Shown piece after piece: positions 1 through 8,015 of a DNA stretch of 64,000 nt. Numbering within the stretch: position 1 is the first letter of the stretch; every line of letters begins with the position of its first letter. The stretch is from Planctomycetaceae bacterium. Its GTDB lineage: Bacteria > Planctomycetota > Planctomycetia > Pirellulales > Pirellulaceae. The translations under genes were made by a program, and so were the position numbers. The stretch is taken from NCBI GenBank assembly GCA_020638975.1, contig JACKHN010000023.1, positions 1 to 64,000 of the forward strand, in the 5' to 3' direction. The notes beneath the pieces are model-generated. The model was not told where the DNA came from. It saw nothing but the letters and a program-made list of their open reading frames with translations, and searched no databases.

Positions 1-1492
1 GGTCGATTGGTTTGCTATCGCATCGATTCGAGATCAGCAACTCGCCCGCAACGTGATGAACGGACGAATCCGCGATGAACCGCAGGTCAACAATACCGCA
101 ATCGATCAAAGCCAGGATGCGACCAAGGTTTTCGGCAGGTGGTCCGAAGGCGATTCGCTCCATTTCCGCTGCCAACGACTTAAAGTTCTGAATCGCATCA
201 GGCGCAAGTCCACCATGACTTATTCGATTGACCAGGGCTGGATAGAGCTGGCGCCAGGTTTCGCCAAGTGCCCAAGGAATTCCTGGCGGATCGATTCCGT
301 ACGCCACATTGACCGAATGCCGCATCGCTTCGATCGCGTGCTGCGCATCACACACCGTCGCGCACCAGACATCAAGCCACCTCCGCACTTGCGTTGTGTC
401 GAAGCATCTCGTGCCGCTTACCTGCCGATCTTCGACTTGAGGGCAGGGGAGGGTGCGTCCGCGCAACTGAGTGACGTCGGCGTTTGGGTTTGCAAGTTGC
501 AGTGCATTCGCGGCGACTTCGACGAGTAGTCCCTCGATCTGTTCTGGAAACGCGGCGCAATTGATCGGGCGCTGGACGGCCATTAGCTTCCGCCGGCCCT
601 CGTCCCAAACCTGGTCAAGGCGACTCGGTAACGACATGCGCGGCTCGATTGGTTTCGCAAGCATTGGTCGACCTGTACGCGCGAACGGGTAGAGTTTGTC
701 GGGCTCCTGACCGCTCGTGTGATAGGCCCAATCTCCGTCGTGGCATTCAAAGGTGCCACCGCGTCCTTCCGTTAACGCGAGTGCGGTGTCGACCCAAGTT
801 AAACCGAAACCACGGACCGCGACCCTAGATTTTGGGGCTATTTGCTTCGTCGACAACCGCTTCTCCGTGGGAAAGACGGTGTCGATCAATTGCCGTTCTG
901 GAACGAGGGGGAGCGTCGGAGGTGCTCGCCATGCCTCATGACCTACCGTCAGCAACACGTCATCAGCGAACCAGTCGTTGTGAGACGTTGATACCTTCCA
1001 CTTCCTGCCCGATCGCTTCACCTTCGTCACTTTTTGGCGGAGGACATTGACGGTCGCGAAGCGGTCGAGTGCTGAGCAGACTTGAACGAAGCAATCATGT
1101 AAGTATTCACCAACCATACCGCGCGGAGCAAATCCTTCCGGATCACTGTGCGTCGGGTGATGCTCTTCAAGCCATTTGACCAGCGACGTGCATTCGAGCG
1201 GACGCCTTTCGTCGTTCGTCCAGGCATCGATGTGCTTCGACGCAAAGTTCATTCGCAAATAGTGCGGTTGCGATGACTGGTAAACGGCACCCGCGCCAGG
1301 TTGGGGCGCGGGTTCAACAATTGTCACAGCGACACGGCGATCGATCGACACTTGTTCGAGCCTACGAGCCAAGCTGTCCAAGCAGTACATCCCTTTGGGG
1401 CCACAGCCGACGACCGTAATGTGATACGCGGGATTGTGATTTGTCGGTGCGACTCGTTGAGTTGCAGATGCGTTCGTGTCCATTGTCATCAT
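1..1492 (-). CDS. FAD/NAD(P)-binding oxidoreductase-like protein (partial, runs off left edge)
   Basis: This minus-strand frame stays open from 1492 to the window edge, so the C-terminus is missing; about 497 codons are visible. Near the N-terminus it has a dinucleotide-binding motif (VVGCGPKGMYCLD), followed by VEPAPQPGAGAVY and HYLRMNFASKHIDAW. That pattern is typical of the NAD_binding_9 (PF13454) FAD/NAD(P)-binding family. The ATG at 1492 overlaps the stop codon of the upstream SbnA-like gene as ATGA, which suggests translational coupling and decides the start (in-frame ATGs also lie at 1489 and 1483). Pairing with a PLP-dependent diaminopropionate-type enzyme suggests one small-molecule pathway, but the substrate cannot be read from the sequence. 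Family assignment is fairly sure; function is inference. Confidence 0.75.
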   Translation of the reverse strand, partial: MMTMDTNASATQRVAPTNHNPAYHITVVGCGPKGMYCLDSLARRLEQVSIDRRVAVTIVEPAPQPGAGAVYQSSQPHYLRMNFASKHIDAWTNDERRPLECTSLVKWLEEHHPTHSDPEGFAPRGMVGEYLHDCFVQVCSALDRFATVNVLRQKVTKVKRSGRKWKVSTSHNDWFADDVLLTVGHEAWRAPPTLPLVPERQLIDTVFPTEKRLSTKQIAPKSRVAVRGFGLTWVDTALALTEGRGGTFECHDGDWAYHTSGQEPDKLYPFARTGRPMLAKPIEPRMSLPSRLDQVWDEGRRKLMAVQRPINCAAFPEQIEGLLVEVAANALQLANPNADVTQLRGRTLPCPQVEDRQVSGTRCFDTTQVRRWLDVWCATVCDAQHAIEAMRHSVNVAYGIDPPGIPWALGETWRQLYPALVNRISHGGLAPDAIQNFKSLAAEMERIAFGPPAENLGRILALIDCGIVDLRFIADSSVHHVAGELLISNRCDSKPID

Positions 1493-2577
1493 TCGCAACT
1501 TACCAGGACCTCGCGAAGTGCTGGACTCGACTGTCGTGTCTGCACTTCCTCAGGCGAGGCACCCAGCACGTCTTCCACCCACTGGTCACAGAACACCGTA
1601 TCGATGTAGCGTGATCCCGAATCGTGCAAGATCGCCGCGCAGTTTTTCCCTGCTATCTCGTTTTGCATTGACCTGACGACTTCGAGCACTCCACCCGCAG
1701 AACCGCCGATTAAAATCGCTTCGCGCTTCGCGGCGCGTCGACAGCCGACGATACAGTCGATGTCCGTAACTCGTTTCACCAGATCGAAACCTTGTTCGCG
1801 CGCCAGCTTCGGTTCTCGTCCAGCACCGAGCCCGGGGATCTTGCGACGACCGGGTTTGCCTCCGAACAAGACGCTTCCCACGGCATCGACCGCGACCACC
1901 TTCGTCCGTCTGCCCCGTGCTTGTAAAAAGTTCCGGCAGCCTTGTGCCGTACCCGTGCTGCTCGTCGCGACGAACAGGAAGTCGATGTCGCCCTGCAAGG
2001 CGTCGTCGATTTCTCGAATCGTTCCTGACTCGTGAGCCTTCGGATTTTCGGTATTTGCGTACTGGTTCGGCCAAAAACTGCAAGGTATATGTTCCAACAA
2101 GTCGCAAACGCGAGCCAGTCGTGCCGAGAGAAAGTCACCGTCAAGTGGCTGGTCGACCAGTTCAATCTCGGCTCCCAAGGCTCGCATGATCGCGATGTTC
2201 TGCGGCTGAGCGTTCGGATCGACGACGCAGATAAACCGTAGGCCGTAATAAGCACAAGCCTGCGCCAACCCAATCCCCATGTTGCCAGAGGATGACTCGA
2301 TCACCGTTGTTTCCGCCGTCACATCGCCGCTTGTCATGGCCGCGTGCAGCATCTGTAACGCGGGTCGATCCTTCGCACTGCCACCGGGGTTTCCGGCTTC
2401 GAGTTTCGCGTACAGCTCCACATCGTCACGATCGAGATACTTGCGAAAGCGAACCAGTGGCGTATTGCCGATCGCCGCCAAAACGCCATCTCCGTCACAA
2501 GGCCGCAGGTCGGCGGGAGAACTAGGGATCGCAACGGCATGCGGCGTCAGAGTTGCCTGTAAATCAATAGTATTCAT
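1489..2577 (-). CDS. SbnA-like PLP-dependent enzyme (cysteine-synthase fold, diaminopropionate type)
   Basis: A 362-aa fold-type II PLP enzyme. It shows NTPLVRF, the PLP-lysine motif NPGGSAKDRPA (Lys69), the substrate loop ESSSGNMG and the phosphate-binding loop TSSTGTAQG. The segments CVVDPN, NQYAN, AVDAVGSVLFGG and PGLGAGREP resemble Staphylococcus SbnA, which condenses O-phosphoserine with glutamate on the way to 2,3-diaminopropionate, more than housekeeping CysK. I chose the ATG at 2577 because the conserved domain begins about 35 residues later; the longer frame to 2799 would overlap the branching enzyme. It lies 82 bp after that gene and couples by ATGA to the FAD protein. No SbnB-like gene is visible here. 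A plain cysteine synthase remains possible. Confidence 0.8.
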   Translation of the reverse strand: MNTIDLQATLTPHAVAIPSSPADLRPCDGDGVLAAIGNTPLVRFRKYLDRDDVELYAKLEAGNPGGSAKDRPALQMLHAAMTSGDVTAETTVIESSSGNMGIGLAQACAYYGLRFICVVDPNAQPQNIAIMRALGAEIELVDQPLDGDFLSARLARVCDLLEHIPCSFWPNQYANTENPKAHESGTIREIDDALQGDIDFLFVATSSTGTAQGCRNFLQARGRRTKVVAVDAVGSVLFGGKPGRRKIPGLGAGREPKLAREQGFDLVKRVTDIDCIVGCRRAAKREAILIGGSAGGVLEVVRSMQNEIAGKNCAAILHDSGSRYIDTVFCDQWVEDVLGASPEEVQTRQSSPALREVLVSCE

Positions 2578-2659
2578 ACCGTCATTCGCCCGTCGCTGCC
2601 GCATGAGTGGCGCCGCAGAACGACTGACGCGGTGAGAAGGATGGAGATTGCGATCATGT

Positions 2660-4462
2660 CTATGACTTGTCTTGAGAGAATACCAAGATCGAGTAGGCAC
2701 CAAACGACAGGCTTGCCGAGGCGGGATACCCGTCACGCCCAATCGGTTCTGCGGTGACGCTTGGCGTGGGATGGTCAGCAAAGTCATCGCTGTATCCATC
2801 CCAATCTGAGTTCAGTCGTAATTGCCAGGTGCCAGCGTGCGGGAAGCCGATCTCGTAGTGGTCCCACGGACGATCCGCCATGTTGACCACAACAACTACG
2901 TCGTCTCCCTCGCCAGATTCACACCACCGATGAAACGCAATGACCTTGTCGCCGTCATTCACGTGGTGCACGTTGATGTATTGTCCAGTCAAGCCGCGCG
3001 AGTTGTCATCGCGATTCAGTCGTAAGCGAATGAGATCGCTATACAGCCGCGTGATGCCGGCAAACTGTTCGGCTCGCTGCCAATCAAGTGGGTCTCCATC
3101 GTCGAACCATCCATCTTCGACAAACTCCTGGCCTTGAAAGAGCATCGGAATTCCGGGCGCGGTGAGCGCGAGTGCCGCGGCTAGAACCGAACGCTGCTGC
3201 GACCAACCGCTGTCTGGATTGTCGGGATTAATCTCCTGCGGAACGCGCGACTTGCCATTCGCCACCTCGTCATGCGACTCGCTATAAACGACGCGTTGGA
3301 AGGCATCTTGGTTGTAGCGGTGCGTCAAGGCGTTGGCCAACTCCCACATGTTGCGATCCGCATCGTCGATCGCTTGAACTACCTTCCGCACTGGGTGAAC
3401 GAACTGAGCGTCCCATTGTGTCGCGAACCCGGCGCCGTGATCATCCGCGGCGCGAGTCAAGTATTCCTCGCCTTGCAAATCTTCGGCGATCAAGAGTTTA
3501 TTTGGGTATTTGGCGAGGATGTCCCGATTGATCCATTGCATCAGTCCCCAACCTTCGGCGATATCCGAATCGCCAATCCCATCGACCTTGCGAATGTAAG
3601 CAGTCATGTCATATCGCAATCCATCGCAGCGATACTCGTCCACCCACATCATTGCGTTGTCGTGAATGAACTGCCGTACTTCACCACGGCCATAGTCCGG
3701 CCGCGTTGCTCCCCAGGGTGTGTTGGCTCGCCAATCATTATAGAAATAGATGCCGCCGCCTTCGTTCTCACTCCAGCCATCGAATTGCCAGAGATCCAGG
3801 TCGCTAGGTCCAAAGTGGTTGTACACGACATCCATCACGGCACCGAAGCCCGCGGCATGCGCCGCTTTAATGAACTCCTTTAAAGCACGCGGCCCACCGT
3901 AGGCTTGTTCAACGGCAAAGATGTGAGCCGGGTTGTAGCCCCAGGACCAATCGCCCGCGAATTCGGCGACCGGCATGATCTGGAGAACGTTAACGCCCAG
4001 TCGCTTCAAGTAATCAAATCGCTGAATCGCGTCGTCGAACACACCAGGTCGATCGTCGTCCTTCCTCGCAAACGTTCCAACGTGCATTTCGTAGATCACG
4101 AGTTCGTTGTGCGCAGGCAATTCAAAGTCATCATCGCCCCAGTCGAATTCATTATTGTGAACGATCGCGTTTCCGACCGAGGTAGTTACCGCGCGAGCAT
4201 ACGGGTCGATTCTGTCAAACTCGCGATCGCCGTTGCCGATGTGAAACTTGTACTCATCGCCCTCTTTGGCTCCATCGACGAACGCGTACCAGTAACCATG
4301 TTCCTCTGCTTCCAGCGGATGTACATCCGCGGACCAGTCATTAAAATCGCCAATGACTGACACGCGGTCAGCGTGTGGCGCCCAGACTCGAAACGCGACG
4401 CCGTCACTTTGTAAGATGCTGCCCATGCCGGCGACACGCTCGGCCAACGCTGATTGACTCAT
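2660..4462 (-). CDS. GH13 1,4-alpha-glucan branching enzyme-like protein
   Basis: A 600-aa cytoplasmic glycoside hydrolase family 13 protein. An N-terminal CBM48-like domain (FRVWAPHADRVSVIGDFNDW, residues 24-43) precedes the barrel. All four GH13 motifs are present: DVVYNH (211-216), GLRYDMTAY with the nucleophile Asp285, LIAEDL with the acid/base Glu327, and SESHDE with Asp398. Size and layout match short GlgB-type branching enzymes; malto-oligosyltrehalose trehalohydrolase is a related alternative. The ATG at 4462 has AGGAAA about 8 nt upstream. It leads a same-strand run with the two genes to its left, though a biochemical link to them is not obvious. The likely role is glycogen or osmoprotectant metabolism, which fits the stress context. 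Confidence 0.85.
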   Translation of the reverse strand: MSQSALAERVAGMGSILQSDGVAFRVWAPHADRVSVIGDFNDWSADVHPLEAEEHGYWYAFVDGAKEGDEYKFHIGNGDREFDRIDPYARAVTTSVGNAIVHNNEFDWGDDDFELPAHNELVIYEMHVGTFARKDDDRPGVFDDAIQRFDYLKRLGVNVLQIMPVAEFAGDWSWGYNPAHIFAVEQAYGGPRALKEFIKAAHAAGFGAVMDVVYNHFGPSDLDLWQFDGWSENEGGGIYFYNDWRANTPWGATRPDYGRGEVRQFIHDNAMMWVDEYRCDGLRYDMTAYIRKVDGIGDSDIAEGWGLMQWINRDILAKYPNKLLIAEDLQGEEYLTRAADDHGAGFATQWDAQFVHPVRKVVQAIDDADRNMWELANALTHRYNQDAFQRVVYSESHDEVANGKSRVPQEINPDNPDSGWSQQRSVLAAALALTAPGIPMLFQGQEFVEDGWFDDGDPLDWQRAEQFAGITRLYSDLIRLRLNRDDNSRGLTGQYINVHHVNDGDKVIAFHRWCESGEGDDVVVVVNMADRPWDHYEIGFPHAGTWQLRLNSDWDGYSDDFADHPTPSVTAEPIGRDGYPASASLSFGAYSILVFSQDKS

Positions 4463-4577
4463 CGATGTAGTTTCCTGTTGATGGTTGAAGTACGCCGAAC
4501 TATCCTCAGTTCGGCTTGTGTCTGGATGCGGGACGACCTGGAACAGGTCGTGTTACCGAGAAGGAGTTTGGCAGGGA

Positions 4578-4901
4578 CTAGCCCAGGTAATCTTGGAGGC
4601 GTTCGCCAGGCTGTTTTGTCTCAGGCGAGGATCTTTTCAGTGGATCGGCATCGACCGCCTCGTCATCAGGATTTGGGAAGCTCGACTCTGATTCAGGTGG
4701 AACTGCGTCGCGCTCGTCAACGACCCGCAGGTAGCTGGCCGTGTCCCCCTCGTCAATCTCGACGTCTGGCAATGTCTCGCCATCCTCAAGATGCGCGACA
4801 AAGTCGGGTGACTCGACACACCGATAGATGCCTGCACCGGGCTGATCCCCAGCGTGATAGACCTTTCCAATTACGTGATCATGATGCTCAACTTGTGCCA
4901 T
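4578..4901 (-). CDS. Small acidic hypothetical protein
   Basis: A 107-aa soluble acidic protein. The ATG at 4901 has GAGGAG 7 nt upstream; the longer frame to 4916 lacks such a site. The first half has a compact motif region (GIYRC, then LEDGETLPDVE), somewhat like YjzC-type short proteins; the C-terminal half is Pro/Glu/Asp-rich and probably disordered. I do not recognise a family with certainty. A textbook sigma-54 promoter lies about 50 bp upstream on the same strand (4951-4965), which argues strongly that the gene is real and belongs to the stress regulon seen across the window. Confidence 0.7.
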   Translation of the reverse strand: MAQVEHHDHVIGKVYHAGDQPGAGIYRCVESPDFVAHLEDGETLPDVEIDEGDTASYLRVVDERDAVPPESESSFPNPDDEAVDADPLKRSSPETKQPGERLQDYLG

Positions 4902-4950
4902 GGGTGGGCTCCTCATTCGTGAACGGTAAGTGACTTCTAGTCAGCAAATT

Positions 4951-4965
4951 GCAAAGGTCGTGCCA
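4951..4965 (-). promoter_or_regulatory. Sigma-54 promoter for the gene at 4578-4901
   Basis: On the minus strand it reads TGGCAC-GACCT-TTGC followed by A, a perfect match to the -24/-12 consensus TGGCAC-N5-TTGC. It sits 49 bp from the ATG, placing transcription start near 4939. It is divergent from the site at 5176-5190. Confidence 0.75.
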
Positions 4966-5082
4966 GAACACGCCGACAATCGCAACGTTCAACACGCCAC
5001 GGCGTATTGTGCCTTCAGCAATCAACACGCCGTGTCCAGATGGTGCGTGTTCTGCCAGCGTGGTCGCTTCCCGTTCAGCCGA

Positions 5083-5096
5083 ACCAACGACTTGGC
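5083..5096. promoter_or_regulatory. Weak CCAA/TTGG inverted repeat between divergent sigma-54 sites
   Basis: ACCAA-CGA-CTTGG lies about 80 bp upstream of the site at 5176 and about 120 bp upstream of the divergent site at 4951-4965. It resembles the stronger TTGG/CCAA palindromes ahead of other sigma-54 sites here and could be a shared enhancer site. On its own it is weak evidence. Confidence 0.25.
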
Positions 5097-5175
5097 CAGG
5101 CATCACGAACGTAAGTTCCGTCGGGCACTGTTCTGATCGAGTCTACGGTCACCTAACGAATCTGCAGTCCAAATT

Positions 5176-5190
5176 CGGCATGGAACCTGC
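5176..5190 (+). promoter_or_regulatory. Probable sigma-54 promoter for 5251-5559
   Basis: Reads CGGCAT-GGAAC-CTGC followed by a T-rich tract. The invariant GG/GC pairs at -24/-12 are kept, with three departures from the best consensus. It lies 60 bp from the ATG of the small membrane protein. Confidence 0.5.
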
Positions 5191-5250
5191 TTTTAACCAC
5201 ACAAGAGATAAGTTGTTTCACTTTGGTTTCCGAACGAAGAGGAGTTAATC

Positions 5251-5559
5251 ATGGCTACAAGAAGAAGTCCGCTGATCGGTCTGTTTGCGGCAATCGGCTT
5301 TCTGGTTCTGGGTTTCGTAGGCGTTGGGTATGCGATGGGTTGGATCGAATTCCACAACAGCGAGAACGAGGCGACCATAGAATTCGACAAGGTAGAAGCG
5401 ACTGCGGATACCGAATACGCTGTCGAGCGGACAGAAGAGTTTGTTCAAGATACCGGCGAAACACTGAAGGATGCTGGCAAGTCGCTGACTTCGGAGAGCG
5501 ATGAAGCGATTGAAGTCGAGGCAGAAGTTGATCCAACGGTCAACGACGGCGATGCATAA
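5251..5559 (+). CDS. Small membrane-anchored acidic protein
   Basis: A 102-aa protein with one N-terminal membrane segment (about residues 8-30, IGLFAAIGFLVLGFVGVGYAM) after a short basic start MATRRS, then a long acidic tail rich in Glu/Asp/Thr. The tail (TEEFVQDTGETLKDAGKSL) looks amphipathic, like YtxH- or CsbD-type stress tails. GAGGAG lies about 6 nt before the ATG, and a probable sigma-54 promoter lies upstream. Topology suggests an inner-membrane anchor with a hydrophilic tail. No named family is certain. Confidence 0.75.
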   Translation: MATRRSPLIGLFAAIGFLVLGFVGVGYAMGWIEFHNSENEATIEFDKVEATADTEYAVERTEEFVQDTGETLKDAGKSLTSESDEAIEVEAEVDPTVNDGDA

Positions 5560-5587
5560 TCGCGTTGCTCACTACCCGGAATGTTAA

Positions 5588-5778
5588 GTTTTGAAGTTGC
5601 GCTATTTGATTTAGGGGCAAGGACCCGTCCGATTACCTAGCTCCGTCTGAAGGGCTGAGGATTGTCAATAACAATGAATCGTAGGGCCAACGGCCCGATC
5701 GTTGGCGAGGACCGCGTTAGGTCAATTGCAAATGGCCGGACCTTTGGCCCGGTGCAACGCAGATCGCGCAACTTCTAA
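5588..5778 (-). repeat. Non-coding inverted-repeat element, family 3 (copy A)
   Basis: About 190 bp bounded by GTTTTGAAGTTGCGC and its inverse GCGCAACTTCTAAT, with internal palindromic blocks (GGGGCAAGG, GGGCCAACGGCCC, GGCCGGACCTTTGGCCC). The same blocks occur in a second copy at 21623-21882 in the opposite arrangement. From here to 6023 I see nothing coding. Confidence 0.7.
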
Positions 5779-6023
5779 TATGTTAAGCGATGGGCTTGGA
5801 TGCCCGTCGCGTCGCGCAAGTCGCATCAACACGCGATCGCCAGTCATTCTGTAGAGCCACCCTCCATGTGGACTCTCGGCAACCACGTTGGCATCCTGTC
5901 AACCATCTTTACGTGACCAGTCATCTTGTCATGTAGCAATCAACCAAGTCACGTTGCAACTGTACGCTTCGAAGAGACCTCCATCAGTCGATCAAGGAAG
6001 CAGTTGCTCAGCGTATTGATCGA

Positions 6024-6054
6024 TTGGTCGCCAACATGGCGTCGTGTCGACCAA
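6024..6054. promoter_or_regulatory. Candidate enhancer-binding palindrome upstream of 6174
   Basis: TTGGTCG (6024-6030) and its inverse CGACCAA (6048-6054) flank a 17-bp spacer. It is 120 bp upstream of the sigma-54 site, a normal distance for an NtrC-type activator site, and shares half-sites with similar repeats at 26013, 38719 and 39524. Confidence 0.4.
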
Positions 6055-6173
6055 CCTCATGGACACCGCTCGGAGTTAGACGCCAGCCTATCCGGCTCGC
6101 TCCATACTAGAGACGTCGGGATTATTGTATCGAACGAAAAATGTTTCCAACGTCGTGTGTCGAATTTCGTGAT

Positions 6174-6188
6174 TGGCATAGGGATTGC
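6174..6188 (+). promoter_or_regulatory. Sigma-54 promoter for the DUF2383 gene
   Basis: Reads TGGCAT-AGGGA-TTGC, one departure from consensus. Transcription would start near 6200, leaving a leader of about 75 nt before the ATG at 6275. Confidence 0.65.
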
Positions 6189-6274
6189 GTCAGTTCTTGA
6201 AACGGGAACCCAACACGTTGCGAGCCGCTCAGCGGCGAGATTGTTAATCACCAAAAATTCGAAAGGAAGAACTC

Positions 6275-6742
6275 ATGTCCGTAGAAACGAAATTCACTTT
6301 GAATGACTCGACCATTGAAAAGGTCCAGGACCTAATTCAAGTCAATATTGACAGCTACGATGGATTCAAAGAAGTCGCCGACAAAACAGATGACATCGCC
6401 GTTGCTAATCTGTTTCGCAGATTGGCAAGCGAGCGGTCGGATCAAGCATCAGAATTGCAAGCACTGGTCGCTGCAAACTGCGAAGAGCCGGAAGAGTCTG
6501 GCAGCTATTCGGCCGCAGCACATCGCACGTTGATCGACATCCGCGCCGCGTTAGGTGGCGGAACAAAAGTCATGTTGATCGAAGCCGAAAAGGGTGAAGA
6601 TCAGATCAAGGAGAAGTACGAAGACGCTTTGAAGGACGAACCGGGTACTGCGGTAAGTGATGTGCTGCACCGCCATTATCAAGCCGTGAAAGCAGCTCAT
6701 GATCACGTCCGCGATCTTCGCGATAGCTATAAGGACAGCTAG
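6275..6742 (+). CDS. DUF2383 / PA2169-family four-helix protein
   Basis: A 155-aa all-helical soluble protein, matching the length and pattern of PA2169-type DUF2383 proteins, which adopt a ferritin-like four-helix bundle. Visible hallmarks are VQDLIQVNIDSYDGFKEVADKT, NLFRRLASERSDQASELQAL and AAHRTLIDIRAALGGG, ending with AEKGEDQIKEKYEDAL. GGAAG lies just before the ATG. A paralogue of the same length is at 26799-27269. Family members are common in stress-induced clusters; a molecular role is not established. The sigma-54 site upstream suggests stress-conditional expression. Confidence 0.85.
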   Translation: MSVETKFTLNDSTIEKVQDLIQVNIDSYDGFKEVADKTDDIAVANLFRRLASERSDQASELQALVAANCEEPEESGSYSAAAHRTLIDIRAALGGGTKVMLIEAEKGEDQIKEKYEDALKDEPGTAVSDVLHRHYQAVKAAHDHVRDLRDSYKDS

Positions 6743-6922
6743 GGACGGTGACGAGCGGTGTCTCTCGTCGAGTGTGATCCTCTCGCGCAATACGAGCTTC
6801 GGTCGAATCCAATGGCCTGCAATTTCAAGAGTCAGCCCTCTCGAGAGACGATCCGCCCACCGTCACTAATACGCCAATCCATCAACCATTGATCAAATCA
6901 AGCGAACCGAAGGAGCAAACGA

Positions 6923-7567
6923 ATGAGACTCTACCAACTGGGATTTCACCAAACAATGTTAATCGCGATCGGGGCTGCCGCCTTGATGGCGGTGGGATGT
7001 TCGGAAGTCGACTACGGTGACGTGCAAGCCGCTCGCGAAAACGTGCGAGAGGAAGAGCGCGAAACGAACGAAACTCGTCAAGAAGTTGCCGAGAACATCG
7101 CCGAGGAAGAAGCCGAAACGAATGAAGCCCGTCACGAGACGATGAAGCCTGTCGTTCCAGAGGAAGTGAAAGAGGAGCAGCAGGAAACAGCGGAAGCCCG
7201 TAAGGACGGCGCTGCCGCGATCAACGAAGAAGAACGGGAGACGCAAGAAGCTCGCGAAGAACTGAAGGAAACGGAGCGAAAACTTGCGGCTCAACAGGCT
7301 CGCGACGCTTACGTCAAGCAAGTCGAAGCGACCCTGGAAAAGGCTGATCAGCGAATTGAACAGCTCGAAGATCAAGCTGCCGATCAGAAAGATCCTGCCA
7401 AGGCGGAGACTGAGAAGCAAATCAGCGAGCTCAAGACACGTCGTGATCGCGTCGAAGATCAACTCGGCGAACTTCGAGGTGCCGACACGCTGAAATGGGA
7501 GTCGCATCGAGACGAAGTTCAACGGGCGCTCGGCGACCTGAAGGGCGAACTCGACGAGTCGAAATAA
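6923..7567 (+). CDS. Coiled-coil lipoprotein, Glu/Arg-rich
   Basis: A 214-aa predicted lipoprotein: a hydrophobic signal (LIAIGAAALMAVG) runs into a lipobox Cys at residue 26 (VGC-SEV). The mature part is almost entirely charged helix with a degenerate repeat of the form (E)ExETxEAR, for example REEERETNETRQE, EEEAETNEARHE and EEERETQEARE, followed by a conventional coiled coil (EKADQRIEQLEDQAAD). It probably extends from a membrane into the periplasm. The leader GAAGGAG lies 8 nt before the ATG. A hairpin terminator follows at 7612. Family unknown; the repeats may give length variation. Confidence 0.8.
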   Translation: MRLYQLGFHQTMLIAIGAAALMAVGCSEVDYGDVQAARENVREEERETNETRQEVAENIAEEEAETNEARHETMKPVVPEEVKEEQQETAEARKDGAAAINEEERETQEAREELKETERKLAAQQARDAYVKQVEATLEKADQRIEQLEDQAADQKDPAKAETEKQISELKTRRDRVEDQLGELRGADTLKWESHRDEVQRALGDLKGELDESK

Positions 7568-7611
7568 CGCGAGCATCTAACTGACTCGCACACGATCGAC
7601 GAATGATCGAT

Positions 7612-7655
7612 ACAGGCCTCAGGTTGGTTGACGCAACGTGAGGCCTGTTCTGTTT
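7612..7655 (+). terminator. Hairpin terminator after the coiled-coil lipoprotein
   Basis: A perfect 10-bp stem, ACAGGCCTCA / TGAGGCCTGT, with a 17-nt loop, followed by a T-rich run (TCTGTTTCTT). It separates the lipoprotein gene from the Pmp3-type gene. Confidence 0.65.
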
Positions 7656-7685
7656 CTTAATTCAGTATTCAGGAGAGAGCCTAGA

Positions 7686-7874
7686 ATGACCACTACTGTT
7701 AAGAATGAAACGACAGCCGATTTCATCCGCATCCTGCTTGCCATGATCCTTCCACCGGTCGGTGTTTTCTTTGAAGTCGGACTGGGATTCCACTTTTGGT
7801 TGAATATCGTCCTCACACTGTTCGGGTACATTCCGGGAATCATTCACGCTGTGTGGATCATCGCACGACGTTGA
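7686..7874 (+). CDS. Pmp3/YqaE-family small membrane protein
   Basis: A 62-aa protein with two membrane segments and the UPF0057/Pmp3 signature: LLAMILPPVGVFFEVG, then FWLNIVLTLFGYIPGIIHAVWII. I chose the ATG at 7686, behind AGGAGAG, over the upstream ATG at 7638, because MTTTVKNET gives the family's normal length. In plants and fungi such proteins affect membrane potential under salt or cold stress; bacterial homologues are usually stress-induced. It lies between two hairpin terminators, so it is probably a single-gene unit. Confidence 0.9.
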   Translation: MTTTVKNETTADFIRILLAMILPPVGVFFEVGLGFHFWLNIVLTLFGYIPGIIHAVWIIARR

Positions 7875-7929
7875 TCGCCGCAGCGGAAAAGTCTGTTTAA
7901 CGACGAGTCGTGGACGAAGTCAACCGGCT

Positions 7930-7975
7930 GCCGACTCAAGGCACAAGAGTGGCTGCCTTGAGCGGCGGCTTTTCT
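7930..7975 (+). terminator. Hairpin terminator after the Pmp3-type gene
   Basis: The arms GCCGACTCAAGGCA and TGCCTTGAGCGGC form a GC-rich stem, followed by GGCTTTTCT. It lies 55 bp after the Pmp3 stop codon and 40 bp before the acyltransferase ATG. Confidence 0.6.
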
Positions 7976-8015
7976 AACTCTTGAAACATGATGACGCACG
8001 CAAAGGCAGATCGAG

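Noticed and set aside
2660..2799. Extension of the SbnA-like frame upstream to 2799
   Set aside because: It would overlap the branching enzyme by 140 bp and precedes the conserved domain; the ATG at 2577 is sufficient.
4888..5106. 72-codon minus-strand ORF overlapping the start of 4578-4901
   Set aside because: It covers the perfect sigma-54 promoter and lacks a ribosome-binding site.
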